DNA of 64,000 bases from Peribacillus frigoritolerans (GTDB lineage Bacteria; Bacillota; Bacilli; Bacillales; Bacillaceae), in NCBI RefSeq assembly GCF_004358755.1, contig NZ_SMZY01000002.1, positions 1,054,001-1,118,000 on the forward strand. Direction: 5' to 3'. Made by a program: the position numbers and the translations under genes. How positions within the stretch are numbered: position 1 is the first letter of the stretch; every line of letters starts with the position of its first letter. The notes under the pieces were generated by a model. It was not told the origin of the DNA. It was given only the letters and a program-made list of their open reading frames with translations, and did no database searches. Positions 8,373 to 17,152 of this stretch are shown in pieces.

Positions 8373-9842
8373 CTATTCAAAGCTACTCGCGGTCTCTACG
8401 TTTTCACCCTGAAAGATAGTCTTGATTTTTTCCCGGTTTTTCTTTGAGACAAGAATATATAAGGTATCCCCTGAAAAGATGTTGGTATCCCCTCTTGGAG
8501 TATGAAGCTTTTCATTTCTTATAACAGCCGTTATTAAAGCATCATTCGGCAGCTCAATGTCCTTTAATTCTTTTCCAGAAACACTTGCACCTTCTCCAAC
8601 CTCAAGCTCAATCATCTCATTATTGGTTTTGCCGATAGAGATTAATTCAAGGGTATGGGGCACTGAATTTTTCTTGCTTTCTGATAGCTTCAGCATATTG
8701 GCAAGAGGTGTAAGTGTCGCCCCTTGAAGCAGAGCCGAAGTGAGGACAACGAAGAAAACGACATTAAAGATCAGCTGACTGTTTTCAATCCCTGCAAGCA
8801 TCGGATAAGTAGCCAGAACAATCGGTACCGCTCCCCTAAGTCCCGCCCAGGAAATAAACAGCTTTTCCTTAGCGGAAAACTTTGAAACAATCATGCTGAT
8901 GAACACACCTATTGGACGCGCCACTATCATTAAAATAACCGAAAGCAGCAAACCTTCCCAAATGATGTCCAAAAGCTGATTAGGGAATACTAGCAATCCG
9001 AGCAAAATAAACATTAAAATCTGCATCATCCATGCGAATCCTTCATTAAACCGGATGATGGAATGACGGAAGGTCAGATCTGAATTTCCGACTATTACAG
9101 CCATTACATATACAGCAAGAAGTCCGCTTGCGTGCGCAAACGTCGTTAAGCCGTAGGTTAAGATCGCAAAGGCAAGTGATAAAACCGGATAAAGTCCGGA
9201 CGAGTCTAAATTTATTTTGTTAATGGTCCAAACCGCAAGTTTCCCGAAAAGCAATCCTGCTGCAAGACCAAATCCCATTTCCCAGAAAAACCTTAAAATC
9301 AGACCAATAAAACTCGTATCTGGCTGCCCAATCAGATGAATGATCGTTACTGTCAGAAATACGGCCATTGGATCATTCGTACCAGATTCAGCCTCCAGAG
9401 TAGACGTCAATCTCTTTCTGATGTTCTTGTTGCCAAGAACAGCAAAAACCGCTGCAGCATCCGTTGACCCAACGATCGCGCCAAATAATAACCCCTCAAG
9501 CCAAGTTAAATCGAGAATGAATTTTGCAAATACGCCGATAATAATCGTCGTGATAAAAACACCGATTGTAGCAAGCATGGATGATGGCACAAGAATTTTT
9601 CTGACATCCACCCATTTTGTTTGTAAACCGCCATCAAAAATAATAATGATCAGGGCGATAATACCAAAAAGCTGGGCAAGCTTTGCATTATCAAAATAAA
9701 TATAATGACTGAGCACCATACCGACAACGATAAAAAATACCAGGGAAGGCAATCCGAGGCGAGAGGAAAACTTTGCGGTCATAACACCGATTGTGAGAAG
9801 AACAGCTAAAATTAGAATGATATTATCAACAGAAAACGACAA
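8373..9842 (-). CDS. CPA1-type K+(Na+)/H+ antiporter with TrkA-C domain (NhaP2/CvrA-like)
   Basis: This 489-residue antiporter has twelve or so membrane helices over residues 5-390. It carries the family motif FGAIVGSTDAAAVFAVLG with the paired aspartates of the ion site region, then ESGTNDPMAV. The C-terminal 80 residues form a TrkA-C (RCK C) domain (GEGASVSGKELKDIELP...GDTLYILV). In related Bacillus transporters such domains bind cyclic di-AMP. The likely job is K+ or Na+ export in exchange for protons at high pH or high salt. It is divergent from the B12/STAS pair and seems to be transcribed alone. Confidence 0.85.
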   Translation of the reverse strand: MSFSVDNIILILAVLLTIGVMTAKFSSRLGLPSLVFFIVVGMVLSHYIYFDNAKLAQLFGIIALIIIIFDGGLQTKWVDVRKILVPSSMLATIGVFITTIIIGVFAKFILDLTWLEGLLFGAIVGSTDAAAVFAVLGNKNIRKRLTSTLEAESGTNDPMAVFLTVTIIHLIGQPDTSFIGLILRFFWEMGFGLAAGLLFGKLAVWTINKINLDSSGLYPVLSLAFAILTYGLTTFAHASGLLAVYVMAVIVGNSDLTFRHSIIRFNEGFAWMMQILMFILLGLLVFPNQLLDIIWEGLLLSVILMIVARPIGVFISMIVSKFSAKEKLFISWAGLRGAVPIVLATYPMLAGIENSQLIFNVVFFVVLTSALLQGATLTPLANMLKLSESKKNSVPHTLELISIGKTNNEMIELEVGEGASVSGKELKDIELPNDALITAVIRNEKLHTPRGDTNIFSGDTLYILVSKKNREKIKTIFQGENVETASSFE

Positions 9843-10088
9843 TACTGCATCACCTCATAGTTTGATTTTGTAAAACGTTTTGAAGAGATTTAATAGGGGA
9901 ATAAGTCTATTTTATCGCAACATTCAGCCTATCGTCTAGAAATTGGCATTAGGAAAGAGATTTTGTGATTTTAATCTATGGGTGTTTCTTCCTCCTATAT
10001 AATGGATGACTTATGGTAAAATGATTGTGATGAATTAATAATACGAACTTACAGTATTTTCCAGCTAATAGATTCAGAGGTGACTTAT

Positions 10089-10748
10089 ATGGAAAAAGAC
10101 ACAGCAGCTTTTACACGATTGCTTTTAGAAGGCAATCAAAACCGCGCATGGCAGCTGGTTGAAGCAAGGCATGCAGATGGTGCAGAACCTATTACAATCT
10201 TTCAGGAGCTGCTGACACCGGCTATGGCACATATAGGGATACTCTGGGAAGAGGATCAAATTTCAGTTGCCGATGAGCACTTAGCAACGACAACCTGTGA
10301 TTTTGTCCTCTCCAGATACCAGCAGCACATTCTTACAGAACGAAAGCAAAAGGAAGCTAATAAGAAAGCCATGTTTTTATGCATAGAGGATGAACTTCAT
10401 CACCTTGGTCTTAAGATGGTTTCTATTTTGTTTGAACTATACGGATATAAAACAAAGCTTTTTGGAGCAAATCTCCCTTTAGAATATGCCCTGAAAACAG
10501 CTGACGACTGGCAGCCGGATGTAATCGGCCTTTCTTTTTCCCTTCGAAAGCACGCCCACAGGCTGAATCACTACATTCAGGAGCTTGAACAATTAGAACA
10601 CTCTCCTGCAGTTATTGTTGGAGGCCGAATTGTCTCAACTATAAATAAAGCTGAGTACTGTTCTGATAAAACGCGGCTGTTTTATGCATTGTCTGATCTC
10701 TATGAATGGCTCAGCAATACAGAAGAAAAGGAAAATACCCATGTTTGA
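10089..10748 (+). CDS. B12-binding protein with CarH-type photoreceptor motif
   Basis: The 219-residue protein starts at the ATG at 10089, with AGAGGTG upstream. Residues about 5-85 form a four-helix cap with a complete W-x9-EH motif (ILWEEDQISVADEH). Residues about 95-205 form a Rossmann-like cobalamin fold with ExHxxG (EDELHHLG) for the lower ligand, followed by LFGANLP, IGLSFSL and VIVGGR. The W-x9-EH motif is the signature of adenosylcobalamin photoreceptors such as CarH, but there is no MerR-type DNA-binding part here. The gene overlaps the STAS gene by 8 bp, so the two products probably work together. Light or cobalamin sensing is inferred. Confidence 0.8.
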   Translation: MEKDTAAFTRLLLEGNQNRAWQLVEARHADGAEPITIFQELLTPAMAHIGILWEEDQISVADEHLATTTCDFVLSRYQQHILTERKQKEANKKAMFLCIEDELHHLGLKMVSILFELYGYKTKLFGANLPLEYALKTADDWQPDVIGLSFSLRKHAHRLNHYIQELEQLEHSPAVIVGGRIVSTINKAEYCSDKTRLFYALSDLYEWLSNTEEKENTHV

Positions 10749-11484
10749 CAGCAGAATGCTTCCTCTTCCTTTTTTCAAATTAAATCACAGCTTCTGCATC
10801 GAGGAACAATCTCTTGCAGCATTAAAATTGTTCGAAGAAACGGATAGCTTTATTCACTTAATTGATGAAGACAGCAGAACAAAAGCAGAAAAAGTTCTAA
10901 AATCAGATAAACAGGAGACAGAGCTGGTTCTAAAAACACTCAGCTCTCCTCTCGCCTTATTTAAAGTAAACATCAGCAGGGATGATGATTTTCTTTATCT
11001 TCTGTTAACAGAGCAAAACTCACGCATGGAAGCTCTCGTCCATCAAGTAGAACTTCACCGCAGAAGACTGGCAGAAACCGATCTTCAGCTCCTTGCAAAA
11101 AAAGAAGAGGCCGAAGAGGCATACAATAGAATCGTTGAACTATCCAGCCCGTTTATCATGCTGACCAAAAAAGCTGTGCTCATTCCGCTGTTCGGATCGC
11201 TGTCACAAGATCTGATATCTAAAAATACAGGCCGATTGTTAAACCTTTTGGCGGATTCAGGAGCCGAACAGGTCTTTATTGATTTTCATGGTGTAGGCGA
11301 AATCACTGAAGCTGGAATACTGGACCTTTCAAATCTCGTTCAGGAATTCAGCCTGATGGGAGCAGCGGCATTTTTTGCAAGTTTGACGCCCGCACAGGCA
11401 AAAGAAGTATACAGAATTCATTCAAACATCCATGTCACCTATGTTCAGAATTTGAATACTGCCCTTGAAACCTATCTTTTATGA
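10741..11484 (+). CDS. STAS-domain regulator, partner of the B12-binding protein
   Basis: The 247-residue protein starts at the ATG at 10741, inside the previous gene's end. Residues 1-125 form an uncharacterised sensor-like part, and a helical linker (about 90-125, LHRRRLAETDLQLLAKKEEAEE) resembles the signalling helix of RsbR proteins. The last 110 residues are a STAS domain (IPLFGSLSQDLI ... VFIDFHGVGEITEAG). Against the RsbRA pattern, the two phosphorylated threonines appear to be replaced, the second by glutamate. It may act on sigma-B or another anti-sigma system, but no kinase or sigma gene is nearby. Confidence 0.75.
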   Translation: MFDSRMLPLPFFKLNHSFCIEEQSLAALKLFEETDSFIHLIDEDSRTKAEKVLKSDKQETELVLKTLSSPLALFKVNISRDDDFLYLLLTEQNSRMEALVHQVELHRRRLAETDLQLLAKKEEAEEAYNRIVELSSPFIMLTKKAVLIPLFGSLSQDLISKNTGRLLNLLADSGAEQVFIDFHGVGEITEAGILDLSNLVQEFSLMGAAAFFASLTPAQAKEVYRIHSNIHVTYVQNLNTALETYLL

Positions 11485-11491
11485 TAGGTTT
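11468..11491 (+). terminator. Intrinsic terminator after the STAS gene
   Basis: A perfect 9-bp stem (AAACCTATC with GATAGGTTT) overlaps the STAS stop codon and runs into a T-tract. It closes the B12/STAS operon. Confidence 0.8.
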
Positions 11492-11580
11492 TTCTATTTC
11501 ACAAATTTGACGAAAACCTTTACAGGACTTTCCAGATCTATCAAGAAGTTATCCTTATTAGATCTATGGGAGGGATTTTC

Positions 11581-11952
11581 TTGAAAAAGAGCAATGATGA
11601 TTTATCAAACAGAGATTTAATGAGCTCTATTTATAAAGATTATGAAAAAAAAGGCGGTGCTGGAAAATTGCCGGGCATGGGCAAGCCTCTTCCAAAAGGA
11701 GCTCTGGAAGGAGATATTTTCACAAAAATCGTCAAAAACGCAAACTACCTGCCTGCATGGATTAAATTGCAGAAAGAGATTAAGCATCGCATAGAAAACC
11801 TGATGAAGCTGAGTGATGATGAAAAACGTACAGCAGAAGCGGAACTGATTAATAAAGAGATTATGAAATACAACCGTTCTTGTCCCGCAGCCCTGCAAAA
11901 AAACTTGATTTCTCTTGGTGAGCTTGAAAAACATTATAAACTTTGGGAATAA
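11581..11952 (+). CDS. DUF1992 (DnaJ-homologue subfamily C member 28-like) protein
   Basis: The 123-residue protein most likely starts at the TTG at 11581, six bases after GGGAGG; an upstream ATG would overlap that site. The sequence GGAGKLPGMGKPLPKGALEGD followed by NANYLPAWIKLQKEI is the conserved core of DUF1992. These proteins resemble the C-terminal part of eukaryotic DNAJC28 but lack a J domain. Function is unknown. It stands alone between the STAS gene terminator and the AI-2E permease gene. Confidence 0.8.
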   Translation: MKKSNDDLSNRDLMSSIYKDYEKKGGAGKLPGMGKPLPKGALEGDIFTKIVKNANYLPAWIKLQKEIKHRIENLMKLSDDEKRTAEAELINKEIMKYNRSCPAALQKNLISLGELEKHYKLWE

Positions 11953-12120
11953 CAAACAAAGACAAACTCGCCCAATTAAAAAAGGCTTCGCCGCTGCACC
12001 GGGCATGCTATAATGAAAACAATTTTGTTTCACCTTATCTCCTTATGGGAAAAACTACATATGGCAAATCTCCGCAAACTCATGGAAGTGAGAAATACAT
12101 CAAAAGGTGGTGCATGTCAT

Positions 12121-13245
12121 TTGCCGAAGGACAAAATTTTTAAAATTGGATATGGAATCATTATTTTTTTAACGATTATTCTGCTGTCGACTAAAGTGGA
12201 TTTCATTTTCAGACCGCTTGAAATCATATTCACTACCCTGTTTTTCCCCTTTTTGGTTTCAGGGATCATCTTTTATTTGCTTCGCCCAATCGTACGTTTT
12301 TTAGGAAGTAAAGGTGTTCCGAATACCATTTCAATCATCATTATTTATTTGCTGGTTATTGGTCTTGGAACTTTGCTTGTGTTCCTGATCGGTCCGGTTA
12401 TTCAGAAACAATTTCAAGAACTGATCAAAAACTTTCCTCAGATTGTGCAAACCCTTCAGGACAATCTTCTCGCTCTAAGAGAAAACAAATGGTTCGCCCG
12501 ATTTGAACAGAATGATATTTTGACATTTGAAAAAATGACAGGCTCTGTTACAGATTATTTCCAGTCGAATGTCAGCAATATCGGCAGCCGTGTTTCTAAT
12601 TTCATTGGAATTCTGACAAGCATTGCAACTATCTTTGTAACGGTGCCGTTTATTGTTTTTTATTTGCTGAAAGATGGTGAATATGCGCCAAAACAGGTTT
12701 TGCGCTTTTTGCCCTATACAAAAGCAAACGAAGCCAAGCTTATTTTAAAAGATATGGATCATGCACTAAGCTCGTACATTCAAGGACAGGCACTCGTCAG
12801 TCTTGTGGTTGGTGTGATGATGTACATAGGTTATTTAATCATTGGACTTGATTATTCCATCCTGCTTGCCATGTTTGCGATGCTGACAAACGTCATCCCT
12901 TTCCTTGGACCGTTTATCGCAGTGATTCCTGCCGTCATTGTCGGCTTTCTGGATTCACCTTTCATGGTCATACAAGTGCTCATCGTCGTTGTAATTGTTC
13001 AGCAAATCGACGGCAATGTTACCTCGCCGCTGATCATGGGCAAGAGACTTGATATTCACCCATTGACCATCATCCTGCTGCTGATTGTTGCAGGGAGCAT
13101 GGGAGGATTGCTTGGAATGCTTCTTGCCGTTCCGACCTATGCTATATTGAAGGTCATTTGCAGCCATTCTTACAGACTTTACCTTCTCCGGAAAGAACGG
13201 CTCGATCCAATCCGGAACACGAATATCGACATCGAAATTGAGTAA
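12121..13245 (+). CDS. AI-2E-type transporter (UPF0118 family)
   Basis: This polytopic protein has about eight helices and belongs to the AI-2E/PerM family. Family segments include VPFIVFYLLKDGE, NVIPFLGPFIAVIPA and QIDGNVTSPLIMGKRLDIHPL. Members have been linked to autoinducer-2 export or to Na+(Li+)/H+ exchange. The start is uncertain. The TTG at 12121 has an AAAAGGTGG site ten bases upstream and begins MPKDKIFKIGYG, giving 374 residues. An ATG at 12013 would add 36 residues, but a TATAAT box at 12009-12014 overlaps it, which argues for the shorter form. Confidence 0.8.
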   Translation: MPKDKIFKIGYGIIIFLTIILLSTKVDFIFRPLEIIFTTLFFPFLVSGIIFYLLRPIVRFLGSKGVPNTISIIIIYLLVIGLGTLLVFLIGPVIQKQFQELIKNFPQIVQTLQDNLLALRENKWFARFEQNDILTFEKMTGSVTDYFQSNVSNIGSRVSNFIGILTSIATIFVTVPFIVFYLLKDGEYAPKQVLRFLPYTKANEAKLILKDMDHALSSYIQGQALVSLVVGVMMYIGYLIIGLDYSILLAMFAMLTNVIPFLGPFIAVIPAVIVGFLDSPFMVIQVLIVVVIVQQIDGNVTSPLIMGKRLDIHPLTIILLLIVAGSMGGLLGMLLAVPTYAILKVICSHSYRLYLLRKERLDPIRNTNIDIEIE

Positions 13246-13306
13246 TTTCTGCAAGTTTGAAGGATAGTAACTATAGACAAATAATCATGATTTGGCAGGT
13301 GGGCAT

Positions 13307-14275
13307 ATGACATTTTTTCAGCTACTTAAAAAAGGGAATAAATCATCAGGCATTGCAGCTCTCGGAAACACGGCATTAACCATTATTAAAGGAATTGCTG
13401 CTTTTATCAGCGGGAATGGAACGATGTTTGCCACTACTTTGCATTCAGCGGCCGATGCCATTAATCAGGGTTTTGTGTTTGTCGGAAGCGCTCTTGCTGA
13501 AAAAGCTCCGACAAAACGTTTTCCGACAGGATTTGGACGGGTCGTAAATCTCTTCGTCCTGATAGCGGTGATTGTGATTTCAATCATGGCTTATGAAACG
13601 CTCCATAAGGGCTGGGAACTGATTCAGCATCCTAAGCCAACTACAAATATCCTGTTAAATGCAAGCATTCTTGTCATCGCCGTTATTATTGATGGTCTCA
13701 TTCTAATAAAAGCAATGAAAGAAATTGCCCATGAGACCAGAACGGAAGCTAAAGGATTTGCCATTGCAGGAAATGCATTCAAAAATGTAAGCCTTGCTTC
13801 TCCGCCCACAAGACTTGTTTTCTACGAAGACATCATTGCTACATTCGGTGCATTATTAGCCCTTGTATCAATCGTAGTGTCTTATTTCACCGGTTTGTAT
13901 ATTTTAGATGGTGTAGGTACTCTGCTGATTGGAGTACTTCTGATAGGCATTGCCGTTAAAATCGGGTATGAGAATACAATTGGATTAATCGGAGTTGCTG
14001 CACCTAAAGATGTCGAAGACCGGATTGCAGAAATGATTCTAGCTGATCCTGATGTAGAAGACATTAAAAATCTCCGCATTCTGCAGGAGGGCCGCAAATA
14101 TCATGTTGAAAGCTATCTGGAACTAAAACCCGGGTTATCACTTGCCCTAGCAGATGATATAAAAATCCGGGTGAGAGATCACTTATATACCGATCATGAT
14201 ATTGCAGATGTCACCCTTGGCATTTTTGAATCAGACGGAGTCAAAACATGGGGATTGAATGAAACAACTGAATAA
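13307..14275 (+). CDS. Cation diffusion facilitator family transporter (YdbO-like)
   Basis: The 322-residue protein starts at ATG 13307 behind AGGTGGG. It has five or six membrane helices up to about residue 215, a TM2 site HSAADAINQ (the HxxxD ligand pair), and FPTGFGRVVNLF between TM2 and TM3. The C-terminal cytoplasmic domain (about 225-322) has the ferredoxin-like pattern VEDIKNLRILQEGRKYHVE. CDF proteins expel Zn, Fe, Mn or Co in exchange for protons; the metal cannot be read off. It lies 60 bp after the AI-2E gene in the same orientation and ends in a clear terminator. Confidence 0.85.
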   Translation: MTFFQLLKKGNKSSGIAALGNTALTIIKGIAAFISGNGTMFATTLHSAADAINQGFVFVGSALAEKAPTKRFPTGFGRVVNLFVLIAVIVISIMAYETLHKGWELIQHPKPTTNILLNASILVIAVIIDGLILIKAMKEIAHETRTEAKGFAIAGNAFKNVSLASPPTRLVFYEDIIATFGALLALVSIVVSYFTGLYILDGVGTLLIGVLLIGIAVKIGYENTIGLIGVAAPKDVEDRIAEMILADPDVEDIKNLRILQEGRKYHVESYLELKPGLSLALADDIKIRVRDHLYTDHDIADVTLGIFESDGVKTWGLNETTE

Positions 14276-14285
14276 AATTGAAGAT

Positions 14286-14313
14286 AAAAGGACCCTTTAT
14301 AAGTGGTCCTTTT
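14286..14313 (+). terminator. Intrinsic terminator after the CDF gene
   Basis: A perfect 9-bp stem (AAAAGGACC with GGTCCTTTT) with a ten-base loop is followed by ATTTTTA, 10 bp past the CDF stop. Confidence 0.85.
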
Positions 14314-14411
14314 ATTTTTATCATTCTCTTATAACGCGTTTTGAATTGGATGATAAAGGGAAAAGTTTAAATGTTTTCCAAATATATATAGGAGGTAATA
14401 GGAAAAAACGA

Positions 14412-14433
14412 AACTTTATCAGGTTTTAATCGT
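14412..14433 (+). promoter_or_regulatory. Possible ECF-sigma promoter before the lipoprotein gene
   Basis: GAAACTTT is followed, after exactly 16 bases between AAC and CGT, by CGTTTA. This fits the AAC-N16-CGT spacing of Bacillus sigma-W/M/X promoters. It lies about 50 bp before the start of a secreted lipoprotein, a typical target class. The -10 is not a perfect match. Confidence 0.35.
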
Positions 14434-14484
14434 TTAAGAAAGTGTACATCTTGATTCACCAATTTGGAGAGGAGCTCGTTTATT

Positions 14485-15345
14485 TTGAAAAAAACAGGAT
14501 GGATTGTCAGTTTATTGTTTGCATTGCTTTTAGCTGGATGCGGTCAAAATACCGCTGCTGATGAAGAAAAAGAAAAGAAAGCAACTGAAACGGAAGCTGA
14601 AAGCAAAGAAACAAGTGAAACAGACAAGAAAGCAACTTCTCAGGAAGTATTGGCAGCAGCCAGTGAAAAATCTGCTGAGCTTAAAAATTTTGCCATGGAT
14701 GGCACACTGAATATGGTGATGAAATCTGGAGAAGAAACGATGGAAACCAATGCTGATATGCAGACAAAAACAAATGTAAAGCCGCTCGTTATGCAGCAGA
14801 CGATGCAAATGGAAGCTGAAGGGCAAACGAATACCATTGATATGTATATGGATGAGGAATTCATTTACATAAAAGATCTCCAGTCAGGCGGATGGGTGAA
14901 AATGAAGCAGGCTGGACCAGGCATGGGCGAAATGATGAATCAGCAAAAAACGATGACTCCTGCTGATCAAATCAAACAGCTGGAGCAAATGGCAGATGAT
15001 ATCCAGATGGAAGAAACCGAAAATGAATATATCTTAAATGTTAAAGGCAATGGTGAAAAATTGATGAGCCTTACAGGTAATATGATCGGCTCAGATCCTG
15101 CAATGCAGGCAGCACTGGAGCAAATGGAGATTGAACAAATTGATTATACGTACACATTGGACAAAGAAACCTATTTTCCAAAGTCTTTAAACATGGACAT
15201 CAAAATGTTTATAACGGAACAGGAGCAGAAGATCGAAATGCAGCAAACCATCACCTCTCAATTCTCTGAAATGAATGAGCTTCCGAACTTCTCCATTCCT
15301 GAAGAAGTTTTAAACGAAGCAGTTGAAGTTGACCCAGCGGCATAG
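14485..15345 (+). CDS. Lipoprotein with LolA-like (DUF6612) domain
   Basis: The 286-residue lipoprotein starts at TTG 14485 with AGGAG upstream. The signal peptide ends in a lipobox (LLAGC), so it is anchored outside the membrane by cysteine 21. A Glu/Lys/Thr-rich linker (about 25-55) leads to a beta-rich domain with YMDEEFIYIKD and EMEQIDYTY-like strands, methionine-rich, resembling the LolA/LppX-like DUF6612 family. Such proteins probably bind lipid or a hydrophobic ligand, but no function is proven. A possible ECF-sigma promoter precedes it and a strong shared terminator follows. Confidence 0.8.
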   Translation: MKKTGWIVSLLFALLLAGCGQNTAADEEKEKKATETEAESKETSETDKKATSQEVLAAASEKSAELKNFAMDGTLNMVMKSGEETMETNADMQTKTNVKPLVMQQTMQMEAEGQTNTIDMYMDEEFIYIKDLQSGGWVKMKQAGPGMGEMMNQQKTMTPADQIKQLEQMADDIQMEETENEYILNVKGNGEKLMSLTGNMIGSDPAMQAALEQMEIEQIDYTYTLDKETYFPKSLNMDIKMFITEQEQKIEMQQTITSQFSEMNELPNFSIPEEVLNEAVEVDPAA

Positions 15346-15367
15346 AAAAGCGGAACGTCCGTTTAGC
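15345..15367. repeat. Partial copy of the dispersed hairpin repeat (leading block only)
   Basis: GAAAAGCGGAACGTCCGTTTAG directly after the lipoprotein stop matches the first block of the repeats at 2931 and 21966, but the hairpin core is missing. It is probably a decayed or solo end of the same element. Confidence 0.45.
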
Positions 15368-15382
15368 TCATGCAAACCATAA

Positions 15383-15417
15383 AAACAGGAGATCTTCTTA
15401 GTGAAGATCTCCTGTTT
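15383..15417. terminator. Bidirectional terminator between convergent lipoprotein and yfiT genes
   Basis: A perfect 15-bp stem (AAACAGGAGATCTTC with GAAGATCTCCTGTTT) and five-base loop lie between two convergent genes. A-runs on the left and T on the right suit use from both directions. Confidence 0.85.
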
Positions 15418-15419
15418 CC

Positions 15420-15947
15420 TTACCAGCCCATTCTTTCTCTAAGGCTCTCTATATGTGCAATATGATGATTGCCATGCCATGCATAAACACCATATGTTTC
15501 TGCAAGTGTAGCTGATGTTTTATTCTCAGGATGAAAAAATGTCCTGTTTAAATCCGATTCAGATAGGGTTGCCGCAAGCTTGACCAAGCGCTTATGAAGA
15601 GATTCAAGCAGCACAAGTGACACGTCAATTTCCCCATGCTTTGAATCAGCCAATTCTGCCCATTCCTTTTCCTCATACGGACGAATAACCGGGTTTTCTT
15701 CTGTTAAGCCTAATTTTATTCTTATATAAGCGTTCATATGACTGTCTGCCACATGATGAACCACTTGGCGAACGCTCCACCCTCCTTCGCGGTAAGGCGT
15801 ATCCAGCTGTGAATCTGATAAATCCAATACGGCTGCTTTTAATCTTGATGGCGCTGCAGATAGTTCATGGAGCCAGCTTTCCAAATGGACCGATTCTATT
15901 TTTTCTGGTGCATGAAAAAGACCAATAGGATATTTTAAATCTTTCAT
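15420..15947 (-). CDS. yfiT: YfiT-type DinB-fold metal-dependent hydrolase/thiol transferase
   Basis: This 175-residue protein is of the DinB/YfiT four-helix family. The three metal histidines are visible: one in RQVVHHVADSHMNAY (about residue 66) and two in YAWHGNHHIAHIESL (about 158-162). The whole protein matches YfiT of B. subtilis, including the N-terminal LKYPIGLF. YfiT-like proteins bind Ni or Zn and are thought to act as bacillithiol S-transferases. The substrate is not known. A GGAGGG site precedes the ATG. It lies about 30 bp after the chromate transporter stop and may be the last gene of that unit. Confidence 0.85.
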   Translation of the reverse strand: MKDLKYPIGLFHAPEKIESVHLESWLHELSAAPSRLKAAVLDLSDSQLDTPYREGGWSVRQVVHHVADSHMNAYIRIKLGLTEENPVIRPYEEKEWAELADSKHGEIDVSLVLLESLHKRLVKLAATLSESDLNRTFFHPENKTSATLAETYGVYAWHGNHHIAHIESLRERMGW

Positions 15948-15977
15948 TTATCATCCCTCCTTACAAAATCCTATTCA

Positions 15978-17150
15978 TTATCCTATATATTGAAGCATAA
16001 TTCCCCCAAGTGCTGCTGCCAGTACCACAAGCCAAGGCGGAAGCTTCCAATACACAAGAAGGGCAAAGGCTATTAGAGCAAGGGCAAAGTCGCCGGTCGA
16101 TTTTATGGAACTAGTCCATACTGGATTGTAAAGGGCTGCAAGCAGAATGCCGACAACTGCTGCATTCACTCCCATTAATGCTGCTTGGACACTGCTTTTT
16201 TCTCTTAGCGTATTCCAAAACGGGAGCATGGCAACTACAAGCAGAAACGATGGTAAAAACATTGCCGCTGTCGCAACAATTGCACCTGCGAAACCATTCA
16301 TCGATGCACCCAGATAACTTGCAAAAGTAAACAGCGGTCCCGGAACTGCCTGTGCAGCTCCATAACCGGCAAGGAAAATCTCTTCGCTTATCCATCCTTG
16401 CGGCACGACTTCCCGTTCAATCATCGGAAGCACAACATGTCCTCCGCCAAATACGATGGAACCAACCCGGTAAAATGTATCAAACATAGCTGTCCATATC
16501 GAAGGAAACACTTGCCTGATTACTGGAAGAAGAATCAGCAGTCCAAAGAATAAGATCCAGGCAAGTATCCCTGTCTTCTTGTTAATGGATATATTCAGTT
16601 TTTCTGCCTTTGGAATCTCTTTATTTTTATACATCCAATAGCCTGCAGTACCTGCAATTAATATAATGGCGATTTGCCCAAGTGCGGTTGGAAAGAAAAG
16701 AGCGGAAACAGCTGCAATGACCGCAATGGTAATTCTTGGCCTGTCTGGAGTGAGATTCTTTCCCATACCTAAAATGGCCTGCGCAACTACTGCCACGGCA
16801 ACGATCTTCAGACCATTGATCCAGCCAGCATCTTCTGCCTGAAAGCCTGATACAAAATAAGCAAATAAGATGAGGGCAATGACCGACGGCATCGTAAAGC
16901 CAAACCATGATAAAAATCCTCCTACCAGGCCGCCCCGGACTATTCCAATCGATATTCCGACCTGACTGCTCGCCGGACCCGGAAGGAACTGACACAAAGC
17001 CACTAAATCAGCATAGCTTCGTTCGTCAAGCCACTTCCGCTTCTTTACATATTCATCTCTGAAATAACCCAAATGTGCAACCGGACCTCCAAATGAGGTC
17101 AGCCCAAGCTTCGTAGACACAAGCAGGATTTCAACCCACGTTTTAAACAT
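15978..17150 (-). CDS. chrA: ChrA chromate transporter (two-domain form)
   Basis: This 390-residue membrane protein of the CHR family exports chromate. It has two homologous halves. The first begins TKLGLTSFGGPVAHLGYFRDEYV and contains the PGPASSQVG signature; the second has GSIVFGGGHVVLPMIEREVV and AVPGPLFTFASYLG. These repeats are the diagnostic ChrA features. B. subtilis instead has two half-size genes. The gene starts two bases after the padR stop with its own AAAGGAGG site, so the two form an operon and PadR probably represses it. Confidence 0.88.
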   Translation of the reverse strand: MFKTWVEILLVSTKLGLTSFGGPVAHLGYFRDEYVKKRKWLDERSYADLVALCQFLPGPASSQVGISIGIVRGGLVGGFLSWFGFTMPSVIALILFAYFVSGFQAEDAGWINGLKIVAVAVVAQAILGMGKNLTPDRPRITIAVIAAVSALFFPTALGQIAIILIAGTAGYWMYKNKEIPKAEKLNISINKKTGILAWILFFGLLILLPVIRQVFPSIWTAMFDTFYRVGSIVFGGGHVVLPMIEREVVPQGWISEEIFLAGYGAAQAVPGPLFTFASYLGASMNGFAGAIVATAAMFLPSFLLVVAMLPFWNTLREKSSVQAALMGVNAAVVGILLAALYNPVWTSSIKSTGDFALALIAFALLVYWKLPPWLVVLAAALGGIMLQYIG

Positions 17151-17152
17151 TT

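Noticed and set aside
14389-14400. Strong AGGAGGT site without a gene
   Set aside because: No start codon with an open frame follows within a useful distance, so it is probably chance or a remnant.
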